The position numbers were made by a program, and so were the translations under genes. 64,000 nt of DNA from Fomes fomentarius (Eukaryota; Basidiomycota; Agaricomycetes; Polyporales; Polyporaceae). The stretch covers positions 583,001 through 647,000 of the forward strand of contig JABYQN010000009.1 in assembly GCA_022606135.1 (NCBI GenBank), written 5' to 3'. This document shows positions 1 to 11,200 of this stretch, piece by piece; the stretch's first letter is position 1, and the number at the start of each line of letters is the position of its first letter. Under the pieces are notes generated by a model. It had not been told where the DNA came from and ran no database searches. It worked only from the letters and a program-made list of their open reading frames with translations.

Positions 1-395
1 TGAGGACGTGAACGACATTGGGTTCGCAGCTGCGACGACTGTTGCAGAAGGATATCGGGGACCAGGTGATCGCCGCGCTCAAGCAGATTGTCACGCGCGC
101 ATATATCCTCCGGCGCGACGATCACACTGTTCAATGCGCCCGGGCTCAACCCGTCCATCCAACCGTACTCGAGCCCTATACGCGAGGAGACGCGCCAGCA
201 CGTGAATTCATTCGCCACGGAGGCTTTCGTGATACCGTTGCAGATTTTGATGTGGTGGTGAGGAATCCATCCGCCCCCAGCCAGTCGAAGGACGAGTTCA
301 ACTAATGTTGCGGGTACATAGCTATTGCGACGGCCTTCCCGACGCCCGTGTAGATCTTCAAGACTTCACTAACAGTGTGAACGGATGGGCGATGA
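1..395 (+). pseudogene. Inverted relic of the neighbouring GDSL lipase (C-terminal part)
   Basis: This stretch reads, in shifting frames, as the last third of the lipase encoded on the other strand at 1900-3300. Recognisable pieces are NDIGFAAATT near 11-40, the block VRNPSAPSQ-KDEFN near 260-303, and GYIAIATAFP after 310. It has frameshifts between about 45 and 180, a stop right after KDEFN, and lacks the block that holds the catalytic Asp-x-x-His (DYLHP in the intact gene), so it cannot be an active esterase. It starts at or before the window edge. It is in inverted orientation to the intact copy, which suggests an old inverted duplication. Homology is seen directly; the history is inferred. 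Confidence 0.85.
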
Positions 396-724
396 CGGGT
401 ATCAGAAGCAAGAACAACCGATCTCTGGCCATGGGTCATCTCAGCTCCCTCTCCCGCTTGCCCGGTGAATATCCCTTTGTTCCGCTCCCTCTCTCCCTCT
501 CCCCCTGAACGAGTGGATAGGTGGACTATTGCAAATGAATGATTACTGATCAATTCTAGTCCGTGACAGGTTATAATTGTAGTAGTTTTCACGCGTGACA
601 CACATCTAACGCCATGGAAAAGGAGGTCTTGTAAAACGTTTAAGACAGGGTTGTGGCACAGATCTCGTACCCATATATAGGGTCACCTTTGCCCGCGGTT
701 GTCCCGTTCCAGGTCATCATCGAC
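396..724. other. Intergenic, no gene seen
   Basis: Spacer between the lipase relic and the coiled-coil protein gene. No convincing coding exon, repeat or RNA gene is visible. It presumably holds the promoter of the gene starting near 725. Confidence 0.5.
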
Positions 725-1638
725 ATGGTCCATAAGGTGAGCAATGTATACCCATGCCCGGGCCCGTCTTCAATCTTCCAGCACCAGGCCAGTCAGCCTC
801 AGAACACCGATGCCGTAGTACCTCGTTGTCCTCCAATGCAGGGTCAGCCTCAGACCAGTGAGCCTCAGGACACCAATGCATACCTCGTTATCCTCCAACG
901 CAGGGTCCCCCATCTCTTTCCTCACCGTCCACCAGCAATGTCCCGAGCAAGTACTTTGGTACCTCCTGTGTCCCCACCCTCCCTTTCTGCCACCATCGAC
1001 GACGATGCCACTGCTGTCCAGAATTCACCTCCTCTTACTGGTATGCCACACTCAGCTGGATCAGAGTTGAGTCCCAATACTCCCTTTGGTGGCTATACCC
1101 CTCCCCTCGCGACCTCCACGCCCCGCGATCATGCAGAGTACCGGCGCAACAGCAACGTCGACCGGCCGAGGTCTAGCAGCGAGGGCAGCCGGCCATGCGC
1201 CAACGTCACCACCGGTTCGAGGAACACGTCGGAGCACGGTGGCAGCCCCCGACCGCTGTCTTCTGGGATGGGTGCCCGCGAGTGTGAGTAGTCGCTTATC
1301 ACTGTGCTGCTGTATCCAATTTGGACCCAGGACCTTGGTTGAACAGAGCCGTTGTAGATGCCTCGGAGAAGACAGAGCACGATAAGGACCTCGCTACTTT
1401 GAGGAAGATCGCGGCGCTCAAAGACGAGCTTACGGATGAGAAGATCGAGCATGCGGCTGAGATGATCGCGCTTGCCAACGAGAAGACTGTTCTCGTCAGA
1501 GAGTTCACTGACAAGATCATCGCTCTACAAGATGACAAGATGGACCTCATCCAGCGGCACAATGATAAGTACGTCAAGCTCCTCCACGAGAACGCGCATT
1601 TGAGAGAGCAGTTGGCCAAATACAAGGCCGTCGTGTAG
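725..1638 (+). CDS. Hypothetical protein with Pro/Ser-rich N-terminus and C-terminal coiled coil
   Basis: I do not recognise this protein. The best model joins 725-1281 and 1347-1638 (282 aa). The splice uses GTGTGAG and an acceptor ending GAACAG, and keeps the frame; an acceptor 16 bases earlier (CCCAG) gives an immediate stop. The first ~185 residues are rich in Pro, Ser and Gln and look disordered. The last ~95 residues are charged with heptad-like spacing (ATLRKIAALKDELTDEKIE and onward), typical of a coiled coil. The open frame extends upstream to 653, but the first ATG is at 725; an upstream exon is possible, and an in-frame 45-nt segment at 737-781 could be a retained intron. It points toward the lipase gene, convergent with 261 bp between. 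Confidence 0.5.
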
Positions 1639-1899
1639 AGCATCTGAATATGTGTACTTGTAATACGCCTTTGAATATGAACAACATCGACATCGACTTT
1701 GAAGCTTGGACATACAACATGAAGGCAGTGTCTCAGACGTAGGGCGGAATTGGTTAAGTTTAACATATCCTCTCCACTTCTCCCTACTAGACACACGCAT
1801 CCTCAGCCATCGTTCAGACGCTCCCAACCTCTCGCGTGGCAGTCTCAAATCCATACGGAGTCACCATCTCCAGACGCGCTGTACAGTGTACATGAGTAA

Positions 1900-3300
1900 T
1901 TAAGCCCATCCATCCACGCCGTTAGCGAAGTCCTTGAAGATCTGCACGGGGAAGGCCTGCGCAATAGCCGTGTACCCCGCAACGCTCGGATGCAGGTAGT
2001 CGCCCGAGTTGAACTCGTCCTTCAACTGGCTGGGGGCGGATGGATTCCTCACCACTGCATCGAAGTCCGCAACGGCATCGAAAAAGCCTCCGTTGCGAAT
2101 GAACGCGTTCACGCGCTGACGCGTATCCTCGCGTATAGGGCTCGAGTACGGTTGGACGGACGCGTTGAACCCTGGCGCACTGAACGGCGTGATCGTCACG
2201 CCAAAGATGGGGATGCCCGCCGCGTGCGCGCGCGCGACGATCTGCTTGAGCCCGGCGATCAGGCGGTCTCCAATGTCCTGCTGCGCCGCGGTCGTCGCAG
2301 CTGCGACCCCGATGTCGTTCACGCCCTCAAAGACGATCGCGTAGCTCACGCCGGGCTGCGAGAGCACGTCCCTGTCAAAGCGCCCCAGCACGTTGGGCCC
2401 AAGGCCGTCGGCCAGGATGCGATTCCCTCCGGCGGCTTGGTTCGCGAGTGCGAGCGAGGTGAGGACAGAGTCGCCGGAGGATTGGAGACGAGCTAGGAGG
2501 AGGTCAGGCCACCTGTTGTTCTTGTCTGTATCGCTGCCGCGGCCGTCTGTGATGCTGTCACCGACGATGGCGACGGTGTGAACAGAGCTTGGGACCCATG
2601 CGTCGAGGGTGCTGATAAAGTACCTACGAAACAGACGAATGAGTTATAAGTGAAGCAGCTGCTGGAGCATCTTCTCGTACCAGTGTGCGACACTTTGAAT
2701 CTGGCCAGTGAGGTTTGCAGCACTGACCTGATTGCCGAATGTCATGAACGATGTAGTCCTGCTTCCGGGGTGGCTCGTAATGTCGTTTCCGACCTGGCCT
2801 GAGGCCAAGTACAAGGTGATGCTCAGCTCCGTCTGCGCCTCTACGTCAAAATCGATCGGGTCCGACACTACGAGCGCGGCGTTCGGGATCGTGAAGGATG
2901 GCGACCCGCTGAACGTCAGCGTCTTCACCGTGCTCGTGTCGATCGCGGAGGTGCCGGGTGCACCGTTAGCCGGGCGTGCGATCGTTGCGGCTGTGATTGG
3001 GAGGCTCGTTGTCCCGAAGGCGTTGGAGATGCGGAGGCGGATACGCGAGGAGGGTGTCGTGACATGGATGGTCTGGCGGAGGGTCGTGTTCGCGAAGACA
3101 AGACCGCTAGTGTTGAACGGGGGATTGGGAAGGTTCGCGGGCTCGGTCAGCTGGGGCATAGATGCCCATGCCGCCACCCAGTGGCCTGCGGGATGGTCTT
3201 GTTTTGTGTGGCCATGGTTGGACGAGCCTACGACTGGCTGGAATAGAGACGCGACACCAAGCGCGGCCAGCGATAGACTGCAGAGGCTTTGGAACAGCAT
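1900..3300 (-). CDS. Secreted GDSL/SGNH-family esterase (lipase-like)
   Basis: Two exons, 2681-3300 and 1900-2623, with a 57-nt GT-AG intron, give a 447-aa protein. The start at 3300 opens a signal peptide (MLFQSLCSLSLAALGVASLF). Residues ~45-200 form the N-terminal beta-sandwich-like part found in the XynE-like SGNH branch (AAWASMPQ, TLRQTIHVT, RIRLRISNAFG). The catalytic half begins with block I, AIVGDSITDGRG, holding the nucleophile Ser, then GVNDIG (block III-like) and DYLHPS near the C-terminus with the Asp-x-x-His pair. The protein should act outside the cell on ester bonds, for example acetylated wall polysaccharides; the substrate is not shown by the sequence. A degraded inverted copy lies at 1-395. 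Confidence 0.9.
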
Positions 3301-4252
3301 CGTGCACAGTCCTCTGGGTATCGACGGCGTCACGAAAGCTCGCTCGTGCGGACGCGGACCGATCCAAACGACGTGCTCGTACTTATGTGCGGTGCATATG
3401 CCATGAATAGACCGACGGACCGCCTGAAAAGTCAGAACCCCGACGCCTGGCCCACCGGACATTCTTTACGTGTTTCTCCGAGTCACGTCCGCCAGGCAGG
3501 TGACCTTCGATGCTGAATGTGGTGCGGCCACTATTGACGGACATGTGATGCCAGTGGAACGGAATAGGCATTCCGAGAGCCTACATGCCGGAGTCGATTC
3601 ACTGGAGCTGCTAGACTCTGCTCGTGGAGATTCTTCAAACAAGTCTCGGAGTTTTGAAGTCGAGAAGATTCAAGCATCTCCGATCGCGTTTAATTGAAAA
3701 CAAGTCCTTCAGGATCTAGACGCTAAGTATCAAATGAAGTGCAAGGTCGTCCTGCGCCACAGATGAATACGGACCGAGGAGATGATGCGGCCAGGTGTAT
3801 GCAAGGCTGGTGTTCCGGCTGCCGTAGAATGCTATAGAAGACCACGGCAGGATTACGTACCGGAAGTCGTGAATTGTTGGTTGTCGCAGCAATGCGAAGG
3901 CTGTGCATGGCATAGCAAGCTAGATCGACAAGAGGACAGTGGTACAAGTCAAGCAAGTGACTCGTGAGTCAAAGACTCCCCGCTCAGATCCCAGACTCCG
4001 CTGTGGGACTGCAAGCGCTGTTGTATGCCCAGCCATGTGACCTCTCAGACTGAAATTGTACATCGTACGCCTCTCTTCTCAGTGATTACGTCTGTCTGCC
4101 CAGATTGTGATTTGTTGTCCAATGTTGTCACTCCCAAATCAACATCAAGTTCAAGAAACACGCGCGAGTAATTGATTCCGATGACAACGTCAGATGGTCG
4201 TCCAATCTGCAACATCTTCTGAACCGCCGGGCAACGCTGGCAGGATCGAGGT
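3301..4252. other. Intergenic, no gene seen
   Basis: About 950 bp upstream of the lipase and downstream of the phosphoesterase. Short open frames occur on both strands, but none has plausible splice sites or recognisable protein similarity. It presumably contains the lipase promoter and the phosphoesterase 3' region. Confidence 0.5.
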
Positions 4253-5951
4253 TCAGTTATAAGAGGAGTCTAAGACAATTCTCGCATGTGTCTCCCCGTC
4301 TTCCATCCTTATCCAAGTCTCCGGCCCCACCTTGGGGTTGGGCGACCGGAATACGATGTTCCGCACACCTTGGCCCCAGCCTTGGCTGCTGTACCCACCG
4401 TATCTGCGAAAACACACGAAGTAGTATACCGCAGTCAATTCAAAGGCAACGGTACAAATGTCAAGAGAATGAGCGACACACCCTGAGTGCTTGTCGAAGC
4501 AGAAGATGACGTTCTTCGTCGGCTCGCGCCTGCACCACTCGTTGCCGTGGTCTGTCAAGGCGCATTACCGTACATGAGCACATGAACAATCAGCAAGAGA
4601 ACGAGGGTGGAAGCAATATGAATATCTACCGTGTCCAGATATGACCCCGTGGAGGTTCAAGACATGCTTATTCAGCGCATCCCAGAACGGATCGTCCTTG
4701 CTCACATCCTGAGGCAGAGTCGTCGCCTGCGTCGAGCCGGATCCCAGTTCGTCAGCGTTGAGACCCGGGTCTTGTGTGCTGTTCAGGTCCTGCTGTAGGT
4801 CCTGCACAATGTGACTGTTGGTGCCCCACACGACAGTCCATAAGCGAGTCAACATAGCGCGCCACATGAACATTAGTGTTATATAGAGGACGTACGGCGG
4901 GATGTGGACGAACGCGAGCGAGCCCCGGCCGACTTTGTCAGCGGGTCCCCAAGCATCGTCCATGAGTACAACGGTGCGCTCGATCCATGTCGCGACGGCG
5001 GCGTCGACCCAGTCGGGTAAACGGGTAGAGTTTGCACCTTCGCTGAAGCCGCCGCGGGAGTCGAAGAACCATAGGATGAGCGAGGGCCGGAAGTCTGGAT
5101 GCAGGGTGAGTTATGCAGCTGCGGCAGCCGATTATCACAGTCGCTTACCCCATACGTGAGTGTACACCTAGAGGAATGAGTAGATTAGAGATGAGGGATT
5201 TAACCTGTATGTGATAATCAGGACATACCGGGACCCAGTACGTTCCCGGACCGTACCCTTGGCCGTCGGCCCATGAGGGAGCGAAGCGGGTGTAGCTGAG
5301 AGGTGCGACTTGAAGCTCGCGCCTGATCTCTTCAGCATGGGTGATATTCGGTTCGTTGTCGTGGTTCTATTTAGAACATGATCAGTACTAGCGATGGGAG
5401 AGTAAGCGTGAGGACGTACACCGTGGGTAGACGAGAACGGGATCCTCAAGTTGTTCAGCGGTGCGACGATCTCGTCAATGAGCTTGGTCGAGTTCTCTCT
5501 GAACGTGTCTACAGACGATGTCAGCAGGTTTGCGCAGGCCGAAGCAAGGAAGATACTAACTCTCCCCAGTGATCAAATCACCGTTGAGCACACTGTGAAT
5601 GAATTATTCAGTGTCGAGAGGCTGGCACTGCATAACAACGTTCAACACCAACACGTAGTCCGGCTTCTCGGATGGCAACACCGTATTCATGAGCTTGATA
5701 CTGTTGGTATCCTGCACCGGACCCCAGTCGTCCCAGGGATTCTCGCCAAAGTGCAGGTCCGAAAACACAGTGAGCTTGAAGGTGCCATCGCTACGGAAGG
5801 TGAGGCGCGGCTTGTTTGGGTACGGATTCAAAGTGATGCCGTCTGCAGTGCGAGCCTCCAGTGTGTCTTGCACACACGCGCAATGCCTAGTCGGAAGAGC
5901 TGAACACCTGGAGACAACCGTGAGCAGCATGAGCGACAGAGACAACAGCAT
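4253..5951 (-). CDS. Secreted calcineurin-like metallophosphoesterase (Dcr2/Sia1 type)
   Basis: Nine exons fit one 393-aa frame: 5653-5951, 5561-5592, 5420-5508, 5229-5366, 5149-5167, 4896-5094, 4630-4814, 4482-4551, 4253-4403. The start at 5951 gives a signal peptide (MLLSLSLMLLTVVSRCSA). The metal-binding motifs appear in the family order: FSDLHFGE (D-x-H), VLNGDLITGE (GD), THGNHDNE (GNHD), AFVHIPPH (H) and ISGHDHGNEW (GHDH), so the dinuclear site is complete. The exon at 5149-5167 is only 19 nt. Fungal Dcr2-like proteins of this size are predicted phosphatases; the substrate is unknown. The gene is divergent from DcpS across ~590 bp. Confidence 0.88.
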
Positions 5952-6543
5952 GATGGACGTCGGGGTCAGTCTGTCGACTGCAGACAGCAAAGCCAAAGAC
6001 CAAGTATAACTTGAATGGATCGCACGTGTGTCGAAGCGGAGCGGAGTCGAAGATATGGAGGGCTAATTGTTGCGCTTTATATCCATCAGCGAGCGCGCGT
6101 GCGTTTCTGTGCATCCGAGACCTTCTCCGCCTTCTTGAAGGGGGTTGTAGCCCAAATTATATGTAGACATGTTGTGTCCGGCCCGCCGGCGGGCTCACGT
6201 TGGCGGACACTTAGAGTAGTTGCCCCATTTGGCACGGCGCCGTGACTCGGTATAAACAGCAGGCGGGACATGGCGGGATCTTGCCCAGTATGGTCAACCG
6301 TAGGGACTTTTGGGCCGAGGCCACGATGAGCACGCAGTGGTGACCATGGAGTTCTATCACATCTAAGAAAGCTCAGGCAGCTTATACTTACTAGCTTGTG
6401 GTTTGCGAGACGCGAGTGGCGAATGACTTGCAGTCACTGTCCCCGGCGGCGGTCCGTAGCTCGCCTGAATCGCAGCCCCGCGCTAGACCACTGGCATTTC
6501 CCCTCTCAACCTTGCATCCGACAACGGATCGGAATTGACGAAA
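5952..6543. other. Shared upstream region of phosphoesterase and DcpS genes
   Basis: About 590 bp between two divergently transcribed genes, so it must contain both promoters. No other gene or repeat is seen. Confidence 0.5.
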
Positions 6544-7863
6544 ATGACCAGGTATGATCATGCTTTGCTCAGGCAATTCCAGTTCGAACGTGTCCTCAAC
6601 GAAGGTGAATGATATCGATGTTCATAATGTTCCTAGAGTGATGCTGACACGCCGACGCACATGTGTAGACCCTGTCACGCATGCCCTCACTCTACTAGGC
6701 ACTCTCCCTGTTGAAGGCTCCTCTGGCGCCGCGCCCGCCATACTACGGATAGAGAAGACTGCATTGTCTGTCGATGCCGCAGACCAGATAGTGGCCAAAT
6801 TCCTAGAGAGCACGAAGTTGATCGAAGGTACTGATATTGTGAGCTCTTTGCACTGGTACCCGTGCGTTGAGGCAGATGACACTGAAAGTCGGGGCCTCAC
6901 AGTACACATGGATGTTCGGGTGGCTTGCAAAGTCGACAGACAGTCCAGACGTGAAGATCAACATCGTCCATCCTGCAACCGAGGTTCATATTCGCAAAGT
7001 ACGCTCAAATATGGCACAGTGCTGGATATATGTACATATCCATATCCTCACATCGCGATAGTATTCGCGGCAGGAGGTCGCCATCGTGCACGAGACCCCC
7101 GAGCTATACGAACGGATCGTCAAGCCATACATCACCGCATTCCCGCCATCACGCACACAATGGCACGTTTCTTTCTTCTTGCCCGCCCCCATCTTCTCTA
7201 TCCTCACAGTCCGATGCTCGATCCTGCTCCGTCAGGGTAGAGAACATCCTCAACGGTACCTCCGAAGTCGAGAAAGTCCTCTTCCGCGACCCCTCGTCCG
7301 AATCTGGGTACCTTATCCTGCCGGACATGAAGTGGGATCTCACGACGCTCAGCTCTCTCTACCTCGTCGCGATCTCGTTCAACAGAAGCATTCGCAGCCT
7401 TCGGGACCTCAACAAGAACCATCTCGGCATGTTGCAGTCTATACGCCTTGAGGCGGCGAGGGTCGTGAAAGAGCGGTGGGGCCTCGGACCTGGCTCGCTA
7501 AGGATGTTCATCCACTACCAGCCCTCGTACTGTGAGTTCCGCTGGGATGAATGTTGTGTGGGACGAGCATTGATGGACCGCGCTGGACAGATCACTTCCA
7601 CGTACACATCGTGAACGCGAACTACCAGGGACTACCAGGAATGGCCGCTGGACAGGCACACCTCCTGGACGATGTAATCTCACTCGTATGCTCCTCTGCT
7701 AGCCTGACTGTATGCCATGTGCTGATGAGCGCTGCAGATCGAATGCTCCCCTGACGACGGCCCGTCGATCTTGCAGAAGATGACGCTCACCTATGCGCTA
7801 GGAGAACAACATGGTTTGTACGAGCCAATGAAGGCAGCTCAGAATGAGCTTGCTTTCTACTAG
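6544..7863 (+). CDS. DCS1: Scavenger mRNA decapping enzyme DcpS (HIT family)
   Basis: Seven exons (6544-6604, 6669-6838, 6903-6998, 7062-7162, 7236-7531, 7591-7685, 7738-7863) give 314 aa, close to the usual 335-350 aa. It hydrolyses the m7G cap left on short fragments after 3'-5' mRNA decay. The N-terminal swapped domain is seen as FQFERVLNEDPVTHALTLLG. The C-terminal HIT domain has MFIHYQPSYYHFHVHIVNAN, with the His triad HFHVHIV whose middle His is the nucleophile in the family. Conserved landmarks LILPDMKWD, IRSLRDLN and AHLLDDVISLIEC are in place. Intron 4 (7163-7235) fits only with a GC donor (TG|GCACGT) and a CAG acceptor. The ATG at 6544 is the first in frame before the conserved FQFERVL block. 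Confidence 0.93.
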
Positions 7864-8224
7864 AGCATATCCCGACCAGTCGGGATCTAGACCCCTGAGG
7901 ACCTGACGTCAAACGTTGAATGCGAAGTGCTTCGGATGAATTGTAGACATATGTACCATACTACCAGACACGACCGGTCGTCTCCTAAAAGATTCCACCA
8001 CATACAATGGGTGAACGTGAACTATGCAACTGTGATGTGATGAGATGACGAGAAAAGGGTGTCGGAAAAAATGCAAGAATGTGTCTACGTATGCGAAGTG
8101 TCTGTAATGCATGATGTCAAATGGAGGGCTACCTAGGGATATACTATATCACATAAAAATCATAGGAGACATAATTGCAACCAGAGGCACCAGCCTTTAG
8201 TGCTCTTGACAGGCGTCGCTGCCC
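7864..8224. other. 3' intergenic region between convergent genes
   Basis: About 360 bp where DcpS and the disordered protein gene run toward each other. It is relatively AT-rich and should contain both 3' UTRs. No coding sequence is recognised. Confidence 0.5.
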
Positions 8225-11200
8225 TCACGGCTTCCATGCGGGTAGATTGCTCTGGCCCTGTCTGAGCGTACCACCCGTGTTAGCAGCCCACTCGCCAATA
8301 CTCCTCACCCTCCTCAATCTCGCCATCTCCTCCGCCCTCTCCCTCGCCTGCTGCTTCTCCAAGCTCTCGAACCCCTTCACCAGATCCTTCACACTCCCAC
8401 TGCTGCTCCGCCTGTCTCCATTGCTGACCACACTCAACGATGAGCGCGGGCGGGCGGGCGAGGGCGGGCGAGGCGCAGGGTGGAGGTCGACAAGCCGCTT
8501 GGGCTTCTGCTGCGCCAGACGAGGGATCATGGACGGTTTCGGGGGTGGCGCATGGTTCAGTTGCACGAGCTCCTTGGGTGGGACCGGCTTAGACGAGGGC
8601 TTGGATACCGGCGTCGAGATTGGGCCGCGGGCTTCTGGAACATCTCTGGAGGCGGGATGGGCAGTCCAGGATGTGCAGGGGCAGCGGGCCTCTTGGGCAC
8701 AGTGGTCTTCGTCGCTCGAGGTAGGTACGACCAGAAGAAGCCTTTCATCCTTTGCGCGATGGAGCGCTCGGCGAATGGAGGCGGGATGAACGTGGACATG
8801 TCGGCTTCCAAGGACAGTGGTACTTCCGACTCGGCACATAGCCCTGTCGCGGGAGACTGAGGCGGGAGGGAGACGCTACACTGTTCAGGTGCAGGGACGG
8901 ACGCGCTGCGGTACTCGACGGGCTGTGTGTTCGACTGCGTGGGCGTATCTTTCCTCGATATCGCGATTGCTTCATCCAGGAGGTGAGAGTATCGAGGAGC
9001 CAGTAAGGAAGCGGGAACAGCAGGTCTATTGCCTAGTGTACTGCTCCATGAGCCACCTCTGTCGAACCCAGGCTGCACCGACGACTGCCGGCTGGGAAGA
9101 GGTGTGAAGTCCGGCACCTCTGATAGAGGAACAGAGGAGAACCGGCCACTCGGCGTGGGCGGAGCACCCTTGCCCGCACGTTGCTTGCGTTGAAGCGCTT
9201 GCACCCTCCGGAGCAAGTTGTCCCTACCCATGGTTAGGACCCGCACGAACACTAGCTCAACAACGATTGTTGCACTCACCTCGTCCAACCCGGCCAGCAC
9301 TCTTCCAAGGGGATACTGGCAGTGTACTCCAAGAACCGATTGACGACATTGTCGAGCTCGATCTCGTCGACATGCGCGAGAGTAGCCTCCCCAAGGGCCT
9401 TGTGAGTCGAACGCGCGAGCCGTTCGTCTGTGAAGCACGCATCGAGCAGCTTCCAATCATCCTTCTCCCACGCCCGAGGGCCGTTGGAGTTGAACGTCGG
9501 ACGGGAGTGGGACTTCCGAGGGCAGGGGTCTCAAACACTGGCCTGAGGGAAGGAATCTTGAACGACGCGTTGTCACTAGTGAATGATGCCTCGCGCGATG
9601 GGGTGCGCATAGTCTTCTCGCGTTGCTCGACTGTGTGCTCCGCCTCTTGCAAAAGTTGTGGAACAGTCATCAAAGGGCTGCCGGGGATGAAGACCTTGTC
9701 GCCAATCACCCCACCAAAAGTGCGTCGTCTGTTGATGGGCGTACTATGCTTGGTCACACCACCCTCGACGACCGACCTCCGACGCGCCTTGCGCATGGCG
9801 GAGTCTACGCTCGAGTGTCGGCCGTTACGAGACATGTCGCGGACGATGAAGTCGTAGTCATGCTGGAGCGATATGAGGCCCGGCACATTAAGAATAGGAC
9901 GAGAGGACTCACCATCTTGAGGATGGCTGCAGCGCGAGCAGCGACCCGCGGGTCTGCACTTGTGATCTTGACGACGTCATTGTCGAGGTCCTCGCCCTCA
10001 CTCCCGCTACCGTCTTCCACATCCGTTGTAACATGACCATCCTCTTTCCCGCGATCCTCATTCGTCGACTCACCGACCACCGTCTCCTCCGACGTCTCCA
10101 TGCGAACGCGTGATCCAGAGGTAGCCGATTCAGGCGAGGAGTCGTTGGTAGGCTCGGTGGGATAAACAGGTGCAGGGGTAGTGAAAACACTGTGAATGGA
10201 TGGCATGGGGGAAACGCTCCGTGCTTCGAAGCTCTGCACTTGAGGAGACTTCTGCCGCCTAAGAGGCGACGTAATAGAGAGGAAACCCCTCTGGCGCGAA
10301 GACCCGGTTTGCGAGGAGAACGAACGTCCAGGTGTTGAACCGCGTTGGGGAGTCGGGATGGTAGGCGGAGCCGGACGAGTATCACGGTCTTCCTCATCCG
10401 TCTCACTGTCATTGACATGACCAGGCTCACGAGACAACTCGCGATCAACGGTCTCCTCGTCGCTCGAGTCCGAGTTGTAGCCATCGGGCCCGTCTTCGGG
10501 GGAACGGCCAACATACTGAGGTCTTCCTGTTGATGGGCACCCTCCAACGAATCAACCTCCATGTCTTCCTGGGAATTTCGAGCGGCGACGAATCGTACAT
10601 GATGGGCTGCAGACTGGTCCGCGGAGTGGTTGAGCACATCGACGATGGGCAAAGGAGAAGGCGAGCGCATAGGGGTCGACTCGCGAGGAATGTCCGGTAT
10701 ATCCATAGAGTAGTCCGTTTCCTGTGGAGCATCAAGCGTATCGCGCGAACTCCCCTCCTCGAACTCAGCCCTGACCATGACATCCTGATTGACTGGCGTA
10801 TCCAGGAAGAAAACGTCCTCCTCATCCGGACTCGTGCTCGGGGTCCCATCTTCTCGTTCAGGTAGCGCCTTTAGAGGTGGAGAGCTAGAGCTAGGCAGAC
10901 TCCTTCGCCGAGGGCCGCCAGGGAACGGACTGCTAGGATTGCCCCACGCGTGCTGACGTGCTCGTGTGCAGCTGCTAGGAGGATCCGCCTTCGTCGGAAC
11001 CGTCAGCACCTTGAACCGCCCGGTGTAGTCGCCCGTCTGGTCGAAATCATCGTCGCCGTCAGCATCCGAAACATCGTCCCACGCGTCGGCATCATCTTGA
11101 GGATTTGAGAAGTCAAAGAGGGGTGGACCGTTCTCAAAGGACTGGTTCATGCTGTCATCGCTATCCATGCCCAAGTCCATGCTCGTGTTCAAATCGGGAA

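Noticed and set aside
653..724. Start of the coiled-coil protein at 653
   Set aside because: That codon is GTG; the first ATG in frame is at 725.
3716..3956. Overlapping minus-strand ORFs of 65-77 aa
   Set aside because: Two frames of similar length over the same bases and no supporting features.
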